64,000 nucleotides of DNA, taken from positions 2,232,001-2,296,000 of the forward strand of contig NZ_JAFBCL010000001.1 in the NCBI RefSeq assembly GCF_016907655.1, in the 5' to 3' direction. Position numbers and translations under genes: made by a program. Source of the stretch: Saccharothrix algeriensis (GTDB taxonomy: Bacteria > Actinomycetota > Actinomycetes > Mycobacteriales > Pseudonocardiaceae). Position 1 is the stretch's first letter. Every line of letters starts with the position of its first letter. Below are positions 7,333 to 16,691 of this stretch, one piece after another. The notes beneath the pieces were generated by a model. That model made no database searches, had not been told where the DNA came from, and worked only from the letters and a program-made list of their open reading frames with translations.

Positions 7333-7752
7333 ACAGTGGACGTCTCGGTGCGCAGCGCCGCGGACCCGGCGCGCGTCTACCGCCTCGCGGCGGACAGCGC
7401 GACGTGGCCGGACTGGTCCCCGGTGCTGCGCTACGAGCGGGAGCGGGCGGGCGACGCGCACGGCGTCGGGGAGATCCGCGTGTTTCACAACCGGGGCCGG
7501 AGGAACCCCACGAGGGAGGAGGTGGTCGAACTCACGCCGAACCGCCGGATCGGGTACGTGCTGCTGTCCGGCTTGGCCGTCCGCGACTACCAGGCGTTCA
7601 TCGACCTGGCCCCGGACGGCGGCGGGACGCGGATCCGCTGGCACTCGTCGTTCGAGCCCGCGGTGCTCGGCACCGGGTGGCTCTACCGCCGGGTCCTGCG
7701 GGGCGTGATCACCCGGTACGCCGAGGGGTTGGCCGCGCACGCCGCGGGGTGA
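7315..7752 (+). CDS. SRPBCC family protein (polyketide cyclase/dehydrase-like)
   Basis: 145 residues with the START-like helix-grip fold. It has an N-terminal strand (VDVSVRSAADPARVYRLAADSATWPDWSPV), a central sheet ending in RNPTREEVVELTPNRRIGY, and a long C-terminal helix (LYRRVLRGVITRYAEGLAAHA). These proteins bind hydrophobic ligands and a few catalyse cyclisation. The start may be 7315 or the next ATG at 7324; both fall in the operator, suggesting leaderless expression controlled by the divergent TetR protein. The pair looks like a stand-alone ligand-responsive unit. Confidence 0.85.
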   Translation: MYHMVQTVDVSVRSAADPARVYRLAADSATWPDWSPVLRYERERAGDAHGVGEIRVFHNRGRRNPTREEVVELTPNRRIGYVLLSGLAVRDYQAFIDLAPDGGGTRIRWHSSFEPAVLGTGWLYRRVLRGVITRYAEGLAAHAAG

Positions 7753-7840
7753 GGTGGAGGCGGGGTGGGTTCGTCGCCCTGGGGTTTTCCACACCCGCGC
7801 TGTGCGGCCCGCTTCATGGCACGCCAACCCGGCGCGCTCG

Positions 7841-7846
7841 TAGCGT
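7841..7846 (+). promoter_or_regulatory. -10 element TAGCGT of a leaderless promoter (dedA-type gene)
   Basis: Seven bases separate TAGCGT from the ATG at 7854, placing transcription start at or next to the A of the start codon. Confidence 0.5.
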
Positions 7847-7853
7847 GGTGATC

Positions 7854-8468
7854 ATGGATGTCGTCAAGTGGGTCACCGATCTGATGGAGGCGCTCGGCGC
7901 GCCCGGCGCCGGGCTGGCGATCGCGCTGGAGAACCTCTTCCCGCCGCTGCCCAGCGAGGTGTTCCTGCCGATGGCCGGCTTCGCCGCCGGGCAGGGCCGG
8001 ATGAGCCTGGTCGCGGCGATCCTGTGGACCACCACCGGGTCGGTCGTCGGCGCGCTGGTGCTCTACTACGTGGGCGCGCTGCTCGGCCGGGACCGCGTGC
8101 GGGCGATCGTGTCGAAGATGCCGCTGGTCAAGGTCTCGGACGTGGACAAGACCGAGGACTGGTTCCGCCGGCACGGCCGGGCGACGGTGTTCTTCGGCCG
8201 GATGGTGCCCATCTTCCGCAGCCTCATCTCCATCCCGGCGGGCGTGGAGCGGATGCCGCTGCCCACGTTCGTCGCGTTCACCGCCGCCGGCAGCGCGATC
8301 TGGAACACCGCGCTGATCCTGGCCGGCTACCTCCTGGGCGACAACTGGCACGTCGTCGAGCAGTACATGGGCATCGTGTCGAAGGTCGTGCTCGGCGCGG
8401 CGGCGCTGGCCGTGGTGTGGTTCGTGGTGTCCCGCCTGGCCAAGCGCGAGGCTCACGACCGCAGGTAG
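7854..8468 (+). CDS. DedA family membrane protein
   Basis: 204 residues. It carries the DedA (SNARE-associated/VTT) signature: an amphipathic N-terminal segment, ENLFPPLPSEVFLPMAGF near 24-41, then ETTGS-like TTTGSVVGAL and the F-G-R-x3-P-x3-S motif FFGRMVPIFRSLISIPAG, and several membrane helices. DedA proteins act in lipid scrambling (undecaprenyl phosphate or phospholipid recycling) and proton-motive-force homeostasis. The last five codons overlap the convergent response-regulator gene by 16 bp. Confidence 0.88.
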   Translation: MDVVKWVTDLMEALGAPGAGLAIALENLFPPLPSEVFLPMAGFAAGQGRMSLVAAILWTTTGSVVGALVLYYVGALLGRDRVRAIVSKMPLVKVSDVDKTEDWFRRHGRATVFFGRMVPIFRSLISIPAGVERMPLPTFVAFTAAGSAIWNTALILAGYLLGDNWHVVEQYMGIVSKVVLGAAALAVVWFVVSRLAKREAHDRR

Positions 8469-9091
8469 CGCAGGATCGCCAGCACCCGGCGGCTGTAGCC
8501 GTCCACGTCGGACAGCCGCAGCTTGTCGAAGATCGAGTTCACGTGCTTCTCCACGGCGCTGCGCGAGACGTGCAGCTTCGCCGCGATCGCGTTGTTGGTG
8601 TGGCCCTCGGCCATGCGCGCCAGCACCTCCCGCTCCCGCGCGGTCAGCGCGTCCAGCGGGTGCCCGGAGCGCGCCAGCAGCCGGCGCACCACCTCCGGGT
8701 CGAACGCCGCGCCGCCCGAGCCCACCCGGCGCAGCGCGTCGAGGAACTCCTCCACCTGGACGACGCGGTCCTTGAGCAGGTAGCCGACGCCCTCGGCGCG
8801 CTCGGTGAGCAGGTCGACGGCGTAGCGCTGCTCCACGTACTGCGACAGCACCAGGACGCCGACGCCGGGGTGCCTCCGGCGGATCTCCAGCGCGGCCTTC
8901 AGGCCCTCGTCGGAGTTCGTCGGGGGCATCCGCACGTCGGTCACCACGACGTCCGGCAGGTGCGCGGCCACGGCGTCGAGCAGCGCGCCCGCGTCGCCCA
9001 CCGACGCGACCACCTCGTGGCCCTCCTCGGCCAGCAGCCGCACCAGGCCCTCGCGCAGCAGCGTCGAGTCCTCGGCCAGGATCACCCGCAC
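8453..9091 (-). CDS. NarL/LuxR-family response regulator
   Basis: 212 residues from GTG 9091. The receiver domain occupies ~1-120, with acidic residues in LAEDS, the phosphoacceptor Asp52 in VVTDVRMPP, and Lys near 107 (LLKD). A LuxR-type HTH lies at ~147-205 (LTAREREVLARMAEG, then SRSAVEKHV). It forms a pair with the histidine kinase, whose stop overlaps this start by 10 bases. Its 3' end overlaps dedA tail to tail by 16 bp. Confidence 0.9.
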   Translation of the reverse strand: MRVILAEDSTLLREGLVRLLAEEGHEVVASVGDAGALLDAVAAHLPDVVVTDVRMPPTNSDEGLKAALEIRRRHPGVGVLVLSQYVEQRYAVDLLTERAEGVGYLLKDRVVQVEEFLDALRRVGSGGAAFDPEVVRRLLARSGHPLDALTAREREVLARMAEGHTNNAIAAKLHVSRSAVEKHVNSIFDKLRLSDVDGYSRRVLAILRYLRS

Positions 9092-10152
9092 GGGACCTCC
9101 GCGGTGATCACCGTGGGCCCGCCGGCCGGGCTGCGCACCGCGAACCGGCCGTCCAGCGCCGACACCCGGCGGGCCAGCCCGGCCAGCCCGCCGCCCGCCG
9201 GGTCCGCGCCGCCGACGCCGTCGTCCTCGACCCGCACGCGCACCTCGCCGCCGCCCCCGCCGATGTCCACGCGGATCATGGTCGCACCCGAGTGCTTGGC
9301 CGCGTTCGTCACCGCCTCGGACACCACGAAGTACACCGCCGTCTCCACCCGCGCGGGCGCGTCGAACCGCTCGCAGCGGATCCGCACCGGTATCGCCGAG
9401 CGGTCCGCGACGGCCTCCAGCGCCTCGGCCAGCCCCAGCGAGTCCAGGGCCGCCGGGTACACGCGCCAGGCGACCTCCCGCAGGTCCTCCAGCACGTGCC
9501 GGGACTCGTCGTGGGCCTGGCGCAGCAGGTCGTCGGCGTGGTCGGGGTTGCGCCGGGCGCGGCCGAGCAGCATCCCCAGCGCGACCAGCCGCTGCTGCAC
9601 CCCGTCGTGCAGGTCGCGCTCGATGCGGCGGCGCTCGGCGTCCACGGCGGCGACGATGCCCGCGCGGCTGGTGGCCAGCTCGTCGATGCGCCGGCGCAGC
9701 ACCTCGGCCTCGCTGGGCCCGAGGAACCGCCGCGCGACCTTGGCCTCCAGCGCCACCACGCCGATGATGCCCTGCACCTCGATGTAGAGCAGGACGCCGC
9801 CGACCAGCGCGGTCCACAGCGCGGCGGAGAGGTCCTCGCCCCAGTCGACCCCGTCCAGCCCGTTGGCGGCGAGCCGGTGCGCGACCGGGACGGTCATGGC
9901 CAGGCCGTAGAACAGCCACGCCAGCACCACCCCGCCGAACGTGCCCACCGCCGCGCGCACCGCGAGGTACCGGACGGCCTGGGGGCGGGTCGGCTCGGCG
10001 CTGTCGATGCCGAGGAAGGCGCCGATCCGCCGGCGCTCCAGCCCGGCGAACCACGGCGCGGCGGGCCGGGCGAGCACCACGACCAGCAGGCCGGCCAGCC
10101 CGGACGGGAACCCGAGCGCCAGTCCGGCGACGACGCGCAACCCCCTGAGCAC
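9082..10152 (-). CDS. NarL-type sensor histidine kinase
   Basis: 356 residues. The N-terminal ~140 residues contain about four hydrophobic segments, two as an N-terminal hairpin, and little extracellular sequence, as in intramembrane-sensing kinases. HisKA_3 has His182 in IERDLHDGVQQRL. HATPase_c occupies the C-terminus, with the N box in SEAVTNAAKHSGA and VEDDGVGG and GGGLAGLARRV as G boxes. It should phosphorylate the response regulator encoded immediately downstream. The signal is unknown; such pairs often respond to envelope stress. Confidence 0.88.
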   Translation of the reverse strand: MLRGLRVVAGLALGFPSGLAGLLVVVLARPAAPWFAGLERRRIGAFLGIDSAEPTRPQAVRYLAVRAAVGTFGGVVLAWLFYGLAMTVPVAHRLAANGLDGVDWGEDLSAALWTALVGGVLLYIEVQGIIGVVALEAKVARRFLGPSEAEVLRRRIDELATSRAGIVAAVDAERRRIERDLHDGVQQRLVALGMLLGRARRNPDHADDLLRQAHDESRHVLEDLREVAWRVYPAALDSLGLAEALEAVADRSAIPVRIRCERFDAPARVETAVYFVVSEAVTNAAKHSGATMIRVDIGGGGGEVRVRVEDDGVGGADPAGGGLAGLARRVSALDGRFAVRSPAGGPTVITAEVPCG

Positions 10153-10208
10153 AGCACGAGGCTAGGCCATCGCCGCCCGGACCCCGGGGCCGTCGCGGGT
10201 GGCGGCGC

Positions 10209-11276
10209 TCAGGCGGCCGGTTCCCGCCCCACCGACGCCTTGATCTCCCGCGCCGCTACCCGCCCGGCGCGGGTGGCGCCGACGGTGCTGGCCGAGGGCC
10301 CGTACCCGACCAGGTGCACCCGCGGGTCCGCCACGACCCTCGTGCCGTCCAGCCGGATCCCGCCGCCGGGCTCCCGCAGCCCCAGCGGCGCGAGGTGGTC
10401 GACGGCCGCGCGGAACCCCGTCGCCCACAGGATGGCGTCGGCCCGCCGGGTGCTGCCGTCCGCCCAGGCGACACCGTCCTCGGTGATCCGCTCGAACACC
10501 GGCCGCCGGCGCAGCGTCCCGGCCGCCAGCGCGTCCCGGACCGCCGGCGTCAGACCGAGCCCGGTGACGCCGACGACGCTGCGGGGCGGCAGCCCGGCCC
10601 TGACCCGCTCCTCCACCAGCGCCACGGCCGCCCGCCCCGCCTCGGGCGTGAACGGCTCGTCGCGGAACTCCGGCTCCCGGCGGGTCACCCACGTCGTGCC
10701 CGCGGTCCGGGCGATCTCCAGCAGCTGCTGCACCGCCGACGTGCCACCGCCCACCACGACCACGTGCCCGCCCGCGAACTCCTCGGGCCCCCGGTACCGC
10801 GAGGAGTGCAGCTGACGGCCCCGGAACAGCTCCTGCCCCGGGTAGCGGGGCAGGAACGGGCGCGTCCACGTGCCGGTGGCGTTCACCAGCGCCCGCGCGC
10901 GCCAGGCGCCCCGGTCGGTCTCGACCCGCAGCAGGCCGCCGTCCTCGGGGAGGTCCCGCACCGCCCGCACGCGCACCGGGCGGCGCACGTCGATGCCGTT
11001 GCGGCGCTCGAAGTCCGCGAAGTAGGCGGGCAGCACCTCGTTGGCCGGGTCGCCCGGGTCGGGCGGGTCGAACGGCATCCCGGGCAGGTCGTGGATGCCG
11101 TGCACGGTGGCCATCCGCAACGTCGGCCACCGGTGCCGCCACGCCCCGCCGGGGCCCTCCTCGGCGTCCAGGACGACGTGGTCGAGCCCCGCCCGACCGA
11201 GGAAGTAGGCGGCCGACAGGCCGGCCTGACCCGCACCGATGACCACGACGTCCACGTCACGGGCAACGCGCGCCAC
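10209..11276 (-). CDS. FAD/NAD(P)-dependent monooxygenase of the ArsO/FMO-like group
   Basis: 355 residues. The FAD dinucleotide motif GAGQAG is at 14-19. A second Rossmann motif, VVVGGGTSAVQ, for NAD(P)H lies near 180, and an ATG-type WATGF segment near 290. The protein is close in plan to flavin monooxygenases annotated as ArsO or YUCCA-like, which oxidise N- or S-containing small molecules. The GTG at 11276 is the best start because the FAD-binding strand begins a few residues later. Upstream codons remain open, so the N-terminus is uncertain. It is a single gene, divergent from the Uma2 gene, with no arsenic genes nearby. Confidence 0.8.
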   Translation of the reverse strand: MARVARDVDVVVIGAGQAGLSAAYFLGRAGLDHVVLDAEEGPGGAWRHRWPTLRMATVHGIHDLPGMPFDPPDPGDPANEVLPAYFADFERRNGIDVRRPVRVRAVRDLPEDGGLLRVETDRGAWRARALVNATGTWTRPFLPRYPGQELFRGRQLHSSRYRGPEEFAGGHVVVVGGGTSAVQQLLEIARTAGTTWVTRREPEFRDEPFTPEAGRAAVALVEERVRAGLPPRSVVGVTGLGLTPAVRDALAAGTLRRRPVFERITEDGVAWADGSTRRADAILWATGFRAAVDHLAPLGLREPGGGIRLDGTRVVADPRVHLVGYGPSASTVGATRAGRVAAREIKASVGREPAA

Positions 11277-11465
11277 CCGCCGCCGCTTCCGCGGTGTGAC
11301 GAAGGCGCCAGGCTCTCGATCAGGTGAAAAAATCGGCAACACCCCACCCTCCCGGAGGACCCTCCGAGCAGCGATGCGCTGGTCAGCGGTGCGCCTCGGC
11401 GCGCGGAGCGGGAAAACGCGGAACCGTGCGACACTGGCGGCGGAGTCGCAGCAGGGAGAATCACG

Positions 11466-12056
11466 GTGACCGCACTCGCGCACCACCCGCCGGACGACCC
11501 GGTCGGCCCCTTCACCGTCGAGGACTGGAACCGCCTCACCCCGAGGGCGGACGGGTCGCGTCTGGAGCTGATCCGGGGGCATTTCCACGTGACGCCACCT
11601 CCGTCCATGCACCACCAGTACGCGGGCGATGAGCTGCGCGCCGTCCTCAAGGCCGCGTTGCGGGACGCCGGCCGGCGCGACCTCTACGCCGTCACCGGCA
11701 TCGGCACCGGGATCAGCACCAAGCGCCGGACCGCGCTGATCCCCGACGTGGTGGTGCTGAACGTCCCCCCGGTGGGCGGGATCGCCGACCCGGACCACCT
11801 CGAACTGGTGGTGGAGATCCTCTCGCCCGGCAACACCGGGCAGGAGCAGGCCGAGAAGAAGGACGCCTACGCGACGGCCGGGGTGCCCTTCTACTGGGTC
11901 GTGCGGCAGAACCGCCCGGGAGCGCCGACGATCACCGCGTACCGCCTCCACCGCGAGATGTACTTCGAGGAGCTCACCGCGGTCCCGGGCACCGCGGTGA
12001 CCATCGACGCCGCTCCGGTGCCGGTGACGGTGGACCCCGCCGAACTCCACCCGTGA
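11466..12056 (+). CDS. Uma2 family (DUF820) restriction-endonuclease-fold protein
   Basis: 196 residues from GTG 11466 with AGGGAGAA upstream. The pattern is typical of Uma2: RLELIRGHFHVTPPPSMHHQ, then IPDVVVLN, then LELVVEILSPGN and KKDAYATAGVPFYWVV. The Asp in PDVVV, Glu in VVEILS and Lys in EKKDAY are the PD-(D/E)XK-like residues. The family is abundant in actinobacteria and cyanobacteria, and its biological role is not established. It stands alone between a flavin monooxygenase and a luciferase-like gene. Confidence 0.85.
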   Translation: MTALAHHPPDDPVGPFTVEDWNRLTPRADGSRLELIRGHFHVTPPPSMHHQYAGDELRAVLKAALRDAGRRDLYAVTGIGTGISTKRRTALIPDVVVLNVPPVGGIADPDHLELVVEILSPGNTGQEQAEKKDAYATAGVPFYWVVRQNRPGAPTITAYRLHREMYFEELTAVPGTAVTIDAAPVPVTVDPAELHP

Positions 12057-12107
12057 GCCCCGGGTCACACCCGGAAGGCATTCGGCGCCACGGGCGTTGT
12101 CGGGGGT

Positions 12108-13142
<1,035 letters not shown>

Positions 13143-13210
13143 CGGATGGGGCCCGACGCGCGATGATCCTGTTGAGCGCGCACGCCCCCCGACGCGCTCC
13201 CTAACTTCCG

Positions 13211-13240
13211 GGCGGCGCGTCCGCCCGAGCGGACGCCGCC
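13211..13240 (+). terminator. hairpin after the LLM oxidoreductase gene
   Basis: GGCGGCG(C)GTCCGC pairs with GCGGACGCCGCC around a CCGA loop, ~70 bases after the stop. There is no U tract, as usual in this genome. The rest of the 13143-13430 gap shows another short GC-rich inverted repeat at 13271-13293 and nothing else I can name. Confidence 0.45.
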
Positions 13241-13430
13241 GCGGTCCGCGTGGGTGACGCCCCCAGGGTGTGGCGCCGCCCACGCGGGCGGTGCCGTGTC
13301 ATCACGGCTTGGCCACAGGCCGGCACCAGGTCCGAATCAAGCCCCCGCATCCGCCCCCGGGCGCACCCCGGCACCGTCATGGTGGTGGGAGTCGCTGCAA
13401 GCCCACCGCCGGGGCGGGAAGGGGAGGTTC

Positions 13431-13973
13431 GTGAGATTCGCCGGACTGGCCGTCGGCCTGTGCCTGGCGGTGGCCTCGGCCGGGTGCGCGGAGCACTCCG
13501 CGCTCTCCGACACCTCCGTCCCCGGGACGGCCTCCAGCGCCGCGGCCGAGCCGAACGACGCGCCCCCCGCCGCCGCGCCCTACGCGGCCTTCGGCTCGCA
13601 GCGGGTGTGGCCGGACGGCCTGTCGGTCGGGGTGTCGCAGGCGCGGTCGCTCAAGCCGAGCGACACCTCGTTCCCGAAGGCGCCGCGCACCGCCGTGTTC
13701 GTGCTGACGGTGGTCAACGGCACCCCGTCCGCCTACCGCACCAGCGAGCTGGCGGTGCACGCGACGGTCGGCGGCGAACCGGCCGCCGAGGTGCTCGACT
13801 CGGTGCAGGGTCTCAACGGCCTGGGCGCGGCGGTCGACGAGGTCCCGCCGGGCGGCGAGACGATGCTGACCCTGGCCTTCGCCGTGCCCGAGGACCCGGT
13901 GCGGCTGCGGCTCGTGGTCGAGCCGCACGGGTCCGCGCAGGGGGCGATCACCACGTTCGAGGGCGTGGCCTGA
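13431..13973 (+). CDS. secreted lipoprotein, DUF4352-like
   Basis: 180 residues from GTG 13431, with GGGGAGG ahead of it. Residues 1-17 form a lipoprotein signal ending in VASAGC, so Cys17 or so is the lipidated residue. A low-complexity Ser/Ala/Pro linker (~18-47) precedes one beta-sandwich domain. Its pattern (VFVLTVVNGTPSAYRTSEL, then ETMLTLAFAVPEDPVRLRLVVEP) is like DUF4352/telomeric-repeat-binding-factor-2-type immunoglobulin-like domains. The function is unknown; such proteins sit on the outer membrane face. Confidence 0.7.
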   Translation: MRFAGLAVGLCLAVASAGCAEHSALSDTSVPGTASSAAAEPNDAPPAAAPYAAFGSQRVWPDGLSVGVSQARSLKPSDTSFPKAPRTAVFVLTVVNGTPSAYRTSELAVHATVGGEPAAEVLDSVQGLNGLGAAVDEVPPGGETMLTLAFAVPEDPVRLRLVVEPHGSAQGAITTFEGVA

Positions 13974-14002
13974 CGACCCGCGGCGCGGTCGGGGCCGACC
14001 TG

Positions 14003-14008
14003 TAGCGT
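14003..14008 (+). promoter_or_regulatory. -10 element TAGCGT of a leaderless promoter (bcp)
   Basis: Eight bases separate TAGCGT from the ATG at 14017, so transcription should start at or next to the start codon. No Shine-Dalgarno is visible. Confidence 0.5.
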
Positions 14009-14016
14009 CTGGGGCC

Positions 14017-14490
14017 ATGACCGAGCAGAAGCGACTGTCCCCCGGCGACCGGGCCCCGGCGTTCACGCTGCCCGACAGCGCGGGCGAGCCCGTCTCGCTG
14101 TCGGACTACCTGGGGCGTTCCGTGGTCGTCTACTTCTACCCGGCGGCGGGCACGCCCGGCTGCACCAAGCAGGCGTGCGACTTCCGGGACAGCGTCGGCG
14201 CGCTCGCGGGCGCCGGGTACGACGTGGTGGGCATCTCGCCCGACAAGCCGGAGAAGCTGGCGAAGTTCGCCGCGGCGGAGGGCGTGAACTTCCCGCTGCT
14301 GTCCGACGTGGAGCGCGCGGTGCTGACCGAGTGGGGCGCGTTCGGCGAGAAGCAGAACTACGGCCGCACCGTGCAGGGCGTCATCCGCTCGACGTTCCTG
14401 GTGGACCCGGAGGGCAAGGTCGCCAAGGCCATGTACAACGTCCGCGCGACCGGCCACGTGGCCAAGCTGCTGCGCGAACTGCCCGCCTGA
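14017..14490 (+). CDS. bcp: thioredoxin-dependent peroxiredoxin (Bcp/PrxQ)
   Basis: 157 residues of the AhpC/TSA fold. The peroxidatic Cys49 is in GTPGCTKQAC, and the resolving Cys54 five residues on is the atypical 2-Cys PrxQ arrangement. Further conserved segments are YFYPAAGTPG, the GISPDKPEKLAKF helix and the C-terminal STFLVDPEGKVA. It reduces hydrogen peroxide and organic hydroperoxides with thioredoxin in the cytosol. It is convergent with rdgB across a hairpin. Confidence 0.92.
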   Translation: MTEQKRLSPGDRAPAFTLPDSAGEPVSLSDYLGRSVVVYFYPAAGTPGCTKQACDFRDSVGALAGAGYDVVGISPDKPEKLAKFAAAEGVNFPLLSDVERAVLTEWGAFGEKQNYGRTVQGVIRSTFLVDPEGKVAKAMYNVRATGHVAKLLRELPA

Positions 14491-14500
14491 CCGGGCGCCG

Positions 14501-14541
14501 CCGGCGCGCCGGTGTCGCGAGGGGACCGTCCGGCGCGCCGG
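14501..14541. terminator. bidirectional hairpin between bcp and rdgB
   Basis: The 12-base sequence CCGGCGCGCCGG occurs at 14501-14512 and 14530-14541 and can pair across a 17-base loop; each copy is also self-complementary. It lies between convergent genes. Confidence 0.5.
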
Positions 14542-14560
14542 CGCCGGGCGGTCAGCGCGG

Positions 14561-15166
14561 TCACCCCCCGGCCAGCTCCCGCAGGTGCGGCAGCAGCAGG
14601 CGCAGCGCGCGGCCCCGGTGGGAGAGCCGGTCCTTGTCCTCCGGCGACAGCTCGGCCGACGTGCCGGCGCAGCCCTCCGGCCGGAAGATCGGGTCGTAGC
14701 CGAAACCGTTGGCGCCGGCCGGTTCCCGGACGATCTCGCCGCGCCACTCGCCGCGCACCACGACCTGCGCGCCGCCGGGCGCGACGAGCGCCGCCGCGCA
14801 GACGAAGGCCGCGCCGCGGCGCTCGTCCGGGACGTCGCGCAGCTGCCCCAGCAGCAGCTCCAGGTTCGCCGCGTCGTCGCCGTGCTTCCCGGACCACCGC
14901 GCCGAGAGCACGCCGGGCATCCCGTTCAGGGCGTCGACGGCGATGCCCGAGTCGTCCGCGACGGACGGCAGGCCGGTGGCGGCGGCGGCGTCGCGCGCCT
15001 TGGCCAGCGCGTTGCCCTCGAAGGTCGGGTCGGTCTCCGGGGCCTCCGGGAACTCCGGCACGTCGGCCAGGCCCACGACCTCGACGCCGGCGACGCCCGC
15101 GGCCTCCAGGATGCGGCGCAGCTCGCCGAGCTTCTTGGCGTTGCGGGAGGCGAGCAGGACCTTCAC
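14561..15166 (-). CDS. rdgB: XTP/dITP pyrophosphatase (RdgB/HAM1)
   Basis: 201 residues. It hydrolyses ITP, dITP and XTP to the monophosphates, keeping deaminated purines out of nucleic acids. Family motifs: [10 protein letters not shown] at the N-terminus, [29 protein letters not shown] with the metal-binding Asp pair, and GYDPIF, then the terminal SHRGRAL. The GTG start at 15166 overlaps the rph stop in GTGA. The rph-rdgB pairing is conserved in actinobacteria. Confidence 0.94.
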   Translation of the reverse strand: MKVLLASRNAKKLGELRRILEAAGVAGVEVVGLADVPEFPEAPETDPTFEGNALAKARDAAAATGLPSVADDSGIAVDALNGMPGVLSARWSGKHGDDAANLELLLGQLRDVPDERRGAAFVCAAALVAPGGAQVVVRGEWRGEIVREPAGANGFGYDPIFRPEGCAGTSAELSPEDKDRLSHRGRALRLLLPHLRELAGG

Positions 15167-15927
15167 TTCTTGCGCCCCTTCGGTTCGGGCAGCACGCCGG
15201 GGTAGGGCAGGGCCAGCGCCGCGGACTGCGCGCGGTTCAGCTCGGCGCAGCCGGCCAGCGCCAGGTCCAGCATCCGGTCCAGGGTGGACCGCGCGAACGT
15301 CGCGCCCTCGCCGGTGCCCTGGACCTCGATGAGGGTGCCCGCGTCGGTGGCCACCACGTTCATGTCGACCTCGGCGCGGGAGTCCTCCTCGTAGGGCAGG
15401 TCCAGCCGCACGCGACCGTCCACGACGCCCACCGACACGGCCGACACCGCGCACGACAGGGGCTGCGGGTCGGCCAGGCGACCGGCCGCGCCCAGCCAGG
15501 TGACCGCGTCGGCCAGGGCGACGTAGGCGCCGGTGATCGCGGCGGTCCGGGTGCCGCCGTCGGCCTGGATGACGTCGCAGTCGATGACGATGGTGTTCTC
15601 GCCCAGCGCCGCCAGGTCGATGCACGCCCGCAGCGAGCGGCCGACGAGGCGGGAGATCTCGTGGGTGCGCCCGCCGACCCGGCCCTTCACCGACTCGCGG
15701 TCGCTGCGGGTGTGGGTGGCGGAGGGCAGCATCGCGTACTCGGCCGTCACCCAGCCCTTGCCCTGGCCCGTCCGCCACCGGGGCACGCCCTCGGTCACGC
15801 TGGCCGCGCACAGCACGCGCGTGTTGCCGAACTCGATCAGCACCGAGCCCGCGGGCCACTGCTGGAAGCCCCGGGTGATCCTGACGTCGCGCAGTACGTC
15901 GTCGTTCCTGCCATCGGTCCTCAGCAC
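15163..15927 (-). CDS. rph: ribonuclease PH
   Basis: 254 residues. It is a phosphorolytic 3'-5' exoribonuclease that trims tRNA 3' ends. N-terminal motif R-x-D-R (here LRTDGRN), the RNase PH core [14 protein letters not shown], the Arg cluster [31 protein letters not shown], the metal/phosphate segment [17 protein letters not shown], and EVDMNVV are present. The GTG at 15927 has a TAGGGT -10 box six bases upstream, so translation is probably leaderless. It overlaps rdgB by four bases. Confidence 0.95.
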   Translation of the reverse strand: MLRTDGRNDDVLRDVRITRGFQQWPAGSVLIEFGNTRVLCAASVTEGVPRWRTGQGKGWVTAEYAMLPSATHTRSDRESVKGRVGGRTHEISRLVGRSLRACIDLAALGENTIVIDCDVIQADGGTRTAAITGAYVALADAVTWLGAAGRLADPQPLSCAVSAVSVGVVDGRVRLDLPYEEDSRAEVDMNVVATDAGTLIEVQGTGEGATFARSTLDRMLDLALAGCAELNRAQSAALALPYPGVLPEPKGRKK

Positions 15928-15933
15928 GGCACT

Positions 15934-15939
15934 ACCCTA
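15934..15939 (-). promoter_or_regulatory. -10 element TAGGGT of a leaderless promoter (rph-rdgB)
   Basis: On the minus strand TAGGGT is followed by six bases and then the GTG of rph. Confidence 0.5.
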
Positions 15940-15981
15940 AGGCGCTGAACCCGGGAGGGTCCCACTGGCGTAGGGAGAGGC

Positions 15982-16500
15982 ATGGCACTCGCAGACGACC
16001 TGGTGACGGTCTTCGGTCTCCCGGCGCACCCGCTGCTGGTCCACGCCGTCGTGGTGCTCCTCCCCCTGTCCGCCGCCTCGGCCGCCGCGCTGGCCGTGGT
16101 GCCGCGCTGGCGGCAGCGCTACGCGTGGCCGGTGCTGGTGATCACGCTGCTGGGGGTGGGTTCGGTGCTGCCCGCGCAGGAGGCGGGCGAGCAGCTGGAG
16201 GCCCGGCTGGCGGCGCTGGAGAACCCGCTGATCCGGCAGCACGCCGAGCAGGGCAACGACCTGCTGCCGTTCGCGCTGGGGTTCGGGGTGATGGTCGTGG
16301 CGCTGCTGGTCGCCGGCCGCCTCGCCGACCGGGAGCGCGCGGCGGCGGCGGACGACACCGCCGTGCCCAGGACGTGGCGGCGGATCTCGGTCGTGGTGGC
16401 CGTGCTGGTGATCGCGGCCGGCGCGGCGACGACGGTCCAGACGGTGCGGATCGGGCACAGCGGCTCGACCGCCGTGTACGACGGGGTGGGCACGAGCTAG
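15982..16500 (+). CDS. DUF2231 family membrane protein
   Basis: 172 residues. The N-terminal LPAHPLLVHAVVVLLPLS is the DUF2231 hallmark, with the two His residues. Four predicted membrane helices lie near 20-42, 48-62, 93-112 and 132-152. The family is linked to haem or cytochrome-related membrane proteins, but its function is not known. A second DUF2231 protein is encoded at 25050-25568. Confidence 0.78.
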   Translation: MALADDLVTVFGLPAHPLLVHAVVVLLPLSAASAAALAVVPRWRQRYAWPVLVITLLGVGSVLPAQEAGEQLEARLAALENPLIRQHAEQGNDLLPFALGFGVMVVALLVAGRLADRERAAAADDTAVPRTWRRISVVVAVLVIAAGAATTVQTVRIGHSGSTAVYDGVGTS

Positions 16501-16528
16501 CTCCGGCGCGCCGGCGCGGTGGCGGGCC

Positions 16529-16620
16529 CGGCCGTCGCGTTCGGCCGTCGCGTTTCGCCGCGGGACTCGGCCGTCGCGTTCCGCCTTGGGACCCGGCCGT
16601 CGCGTTCCGCCGCCGGGTTC
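16529..16620. repeat. 13/26-bp tandem repeat in the gap before the OsmC gene
   Basis: CGGCCGTCGCGTT occurs at 16529, 16542, 16568 and 16594, spacing 13, 26 and 26. From 16542 the unit is 26 bp, the 13-mer followed by a more variable half (TCGCCGCGGGACT, CCGCCTTGGGACC, CCGCCGCCGGGTT). It lies between convergent genes (DUF2231 and OsmC) and encodes nothing obvious. Confidence 0.8.
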
Positions 16621-16691
16621 GGGGACCCGGTTCGGCGGCGCACCGAGCGGGTCCGGGTGGGACCGGTCGGGTCGCGGCCTCCGGGGTCGCC

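Noticed and set aside
10209-11276. Flavin monooxygenase considered part of an arsenic resistance operon (arsO)
   Set aside because: No arsR, arsB or arsC homologues occur nearby.
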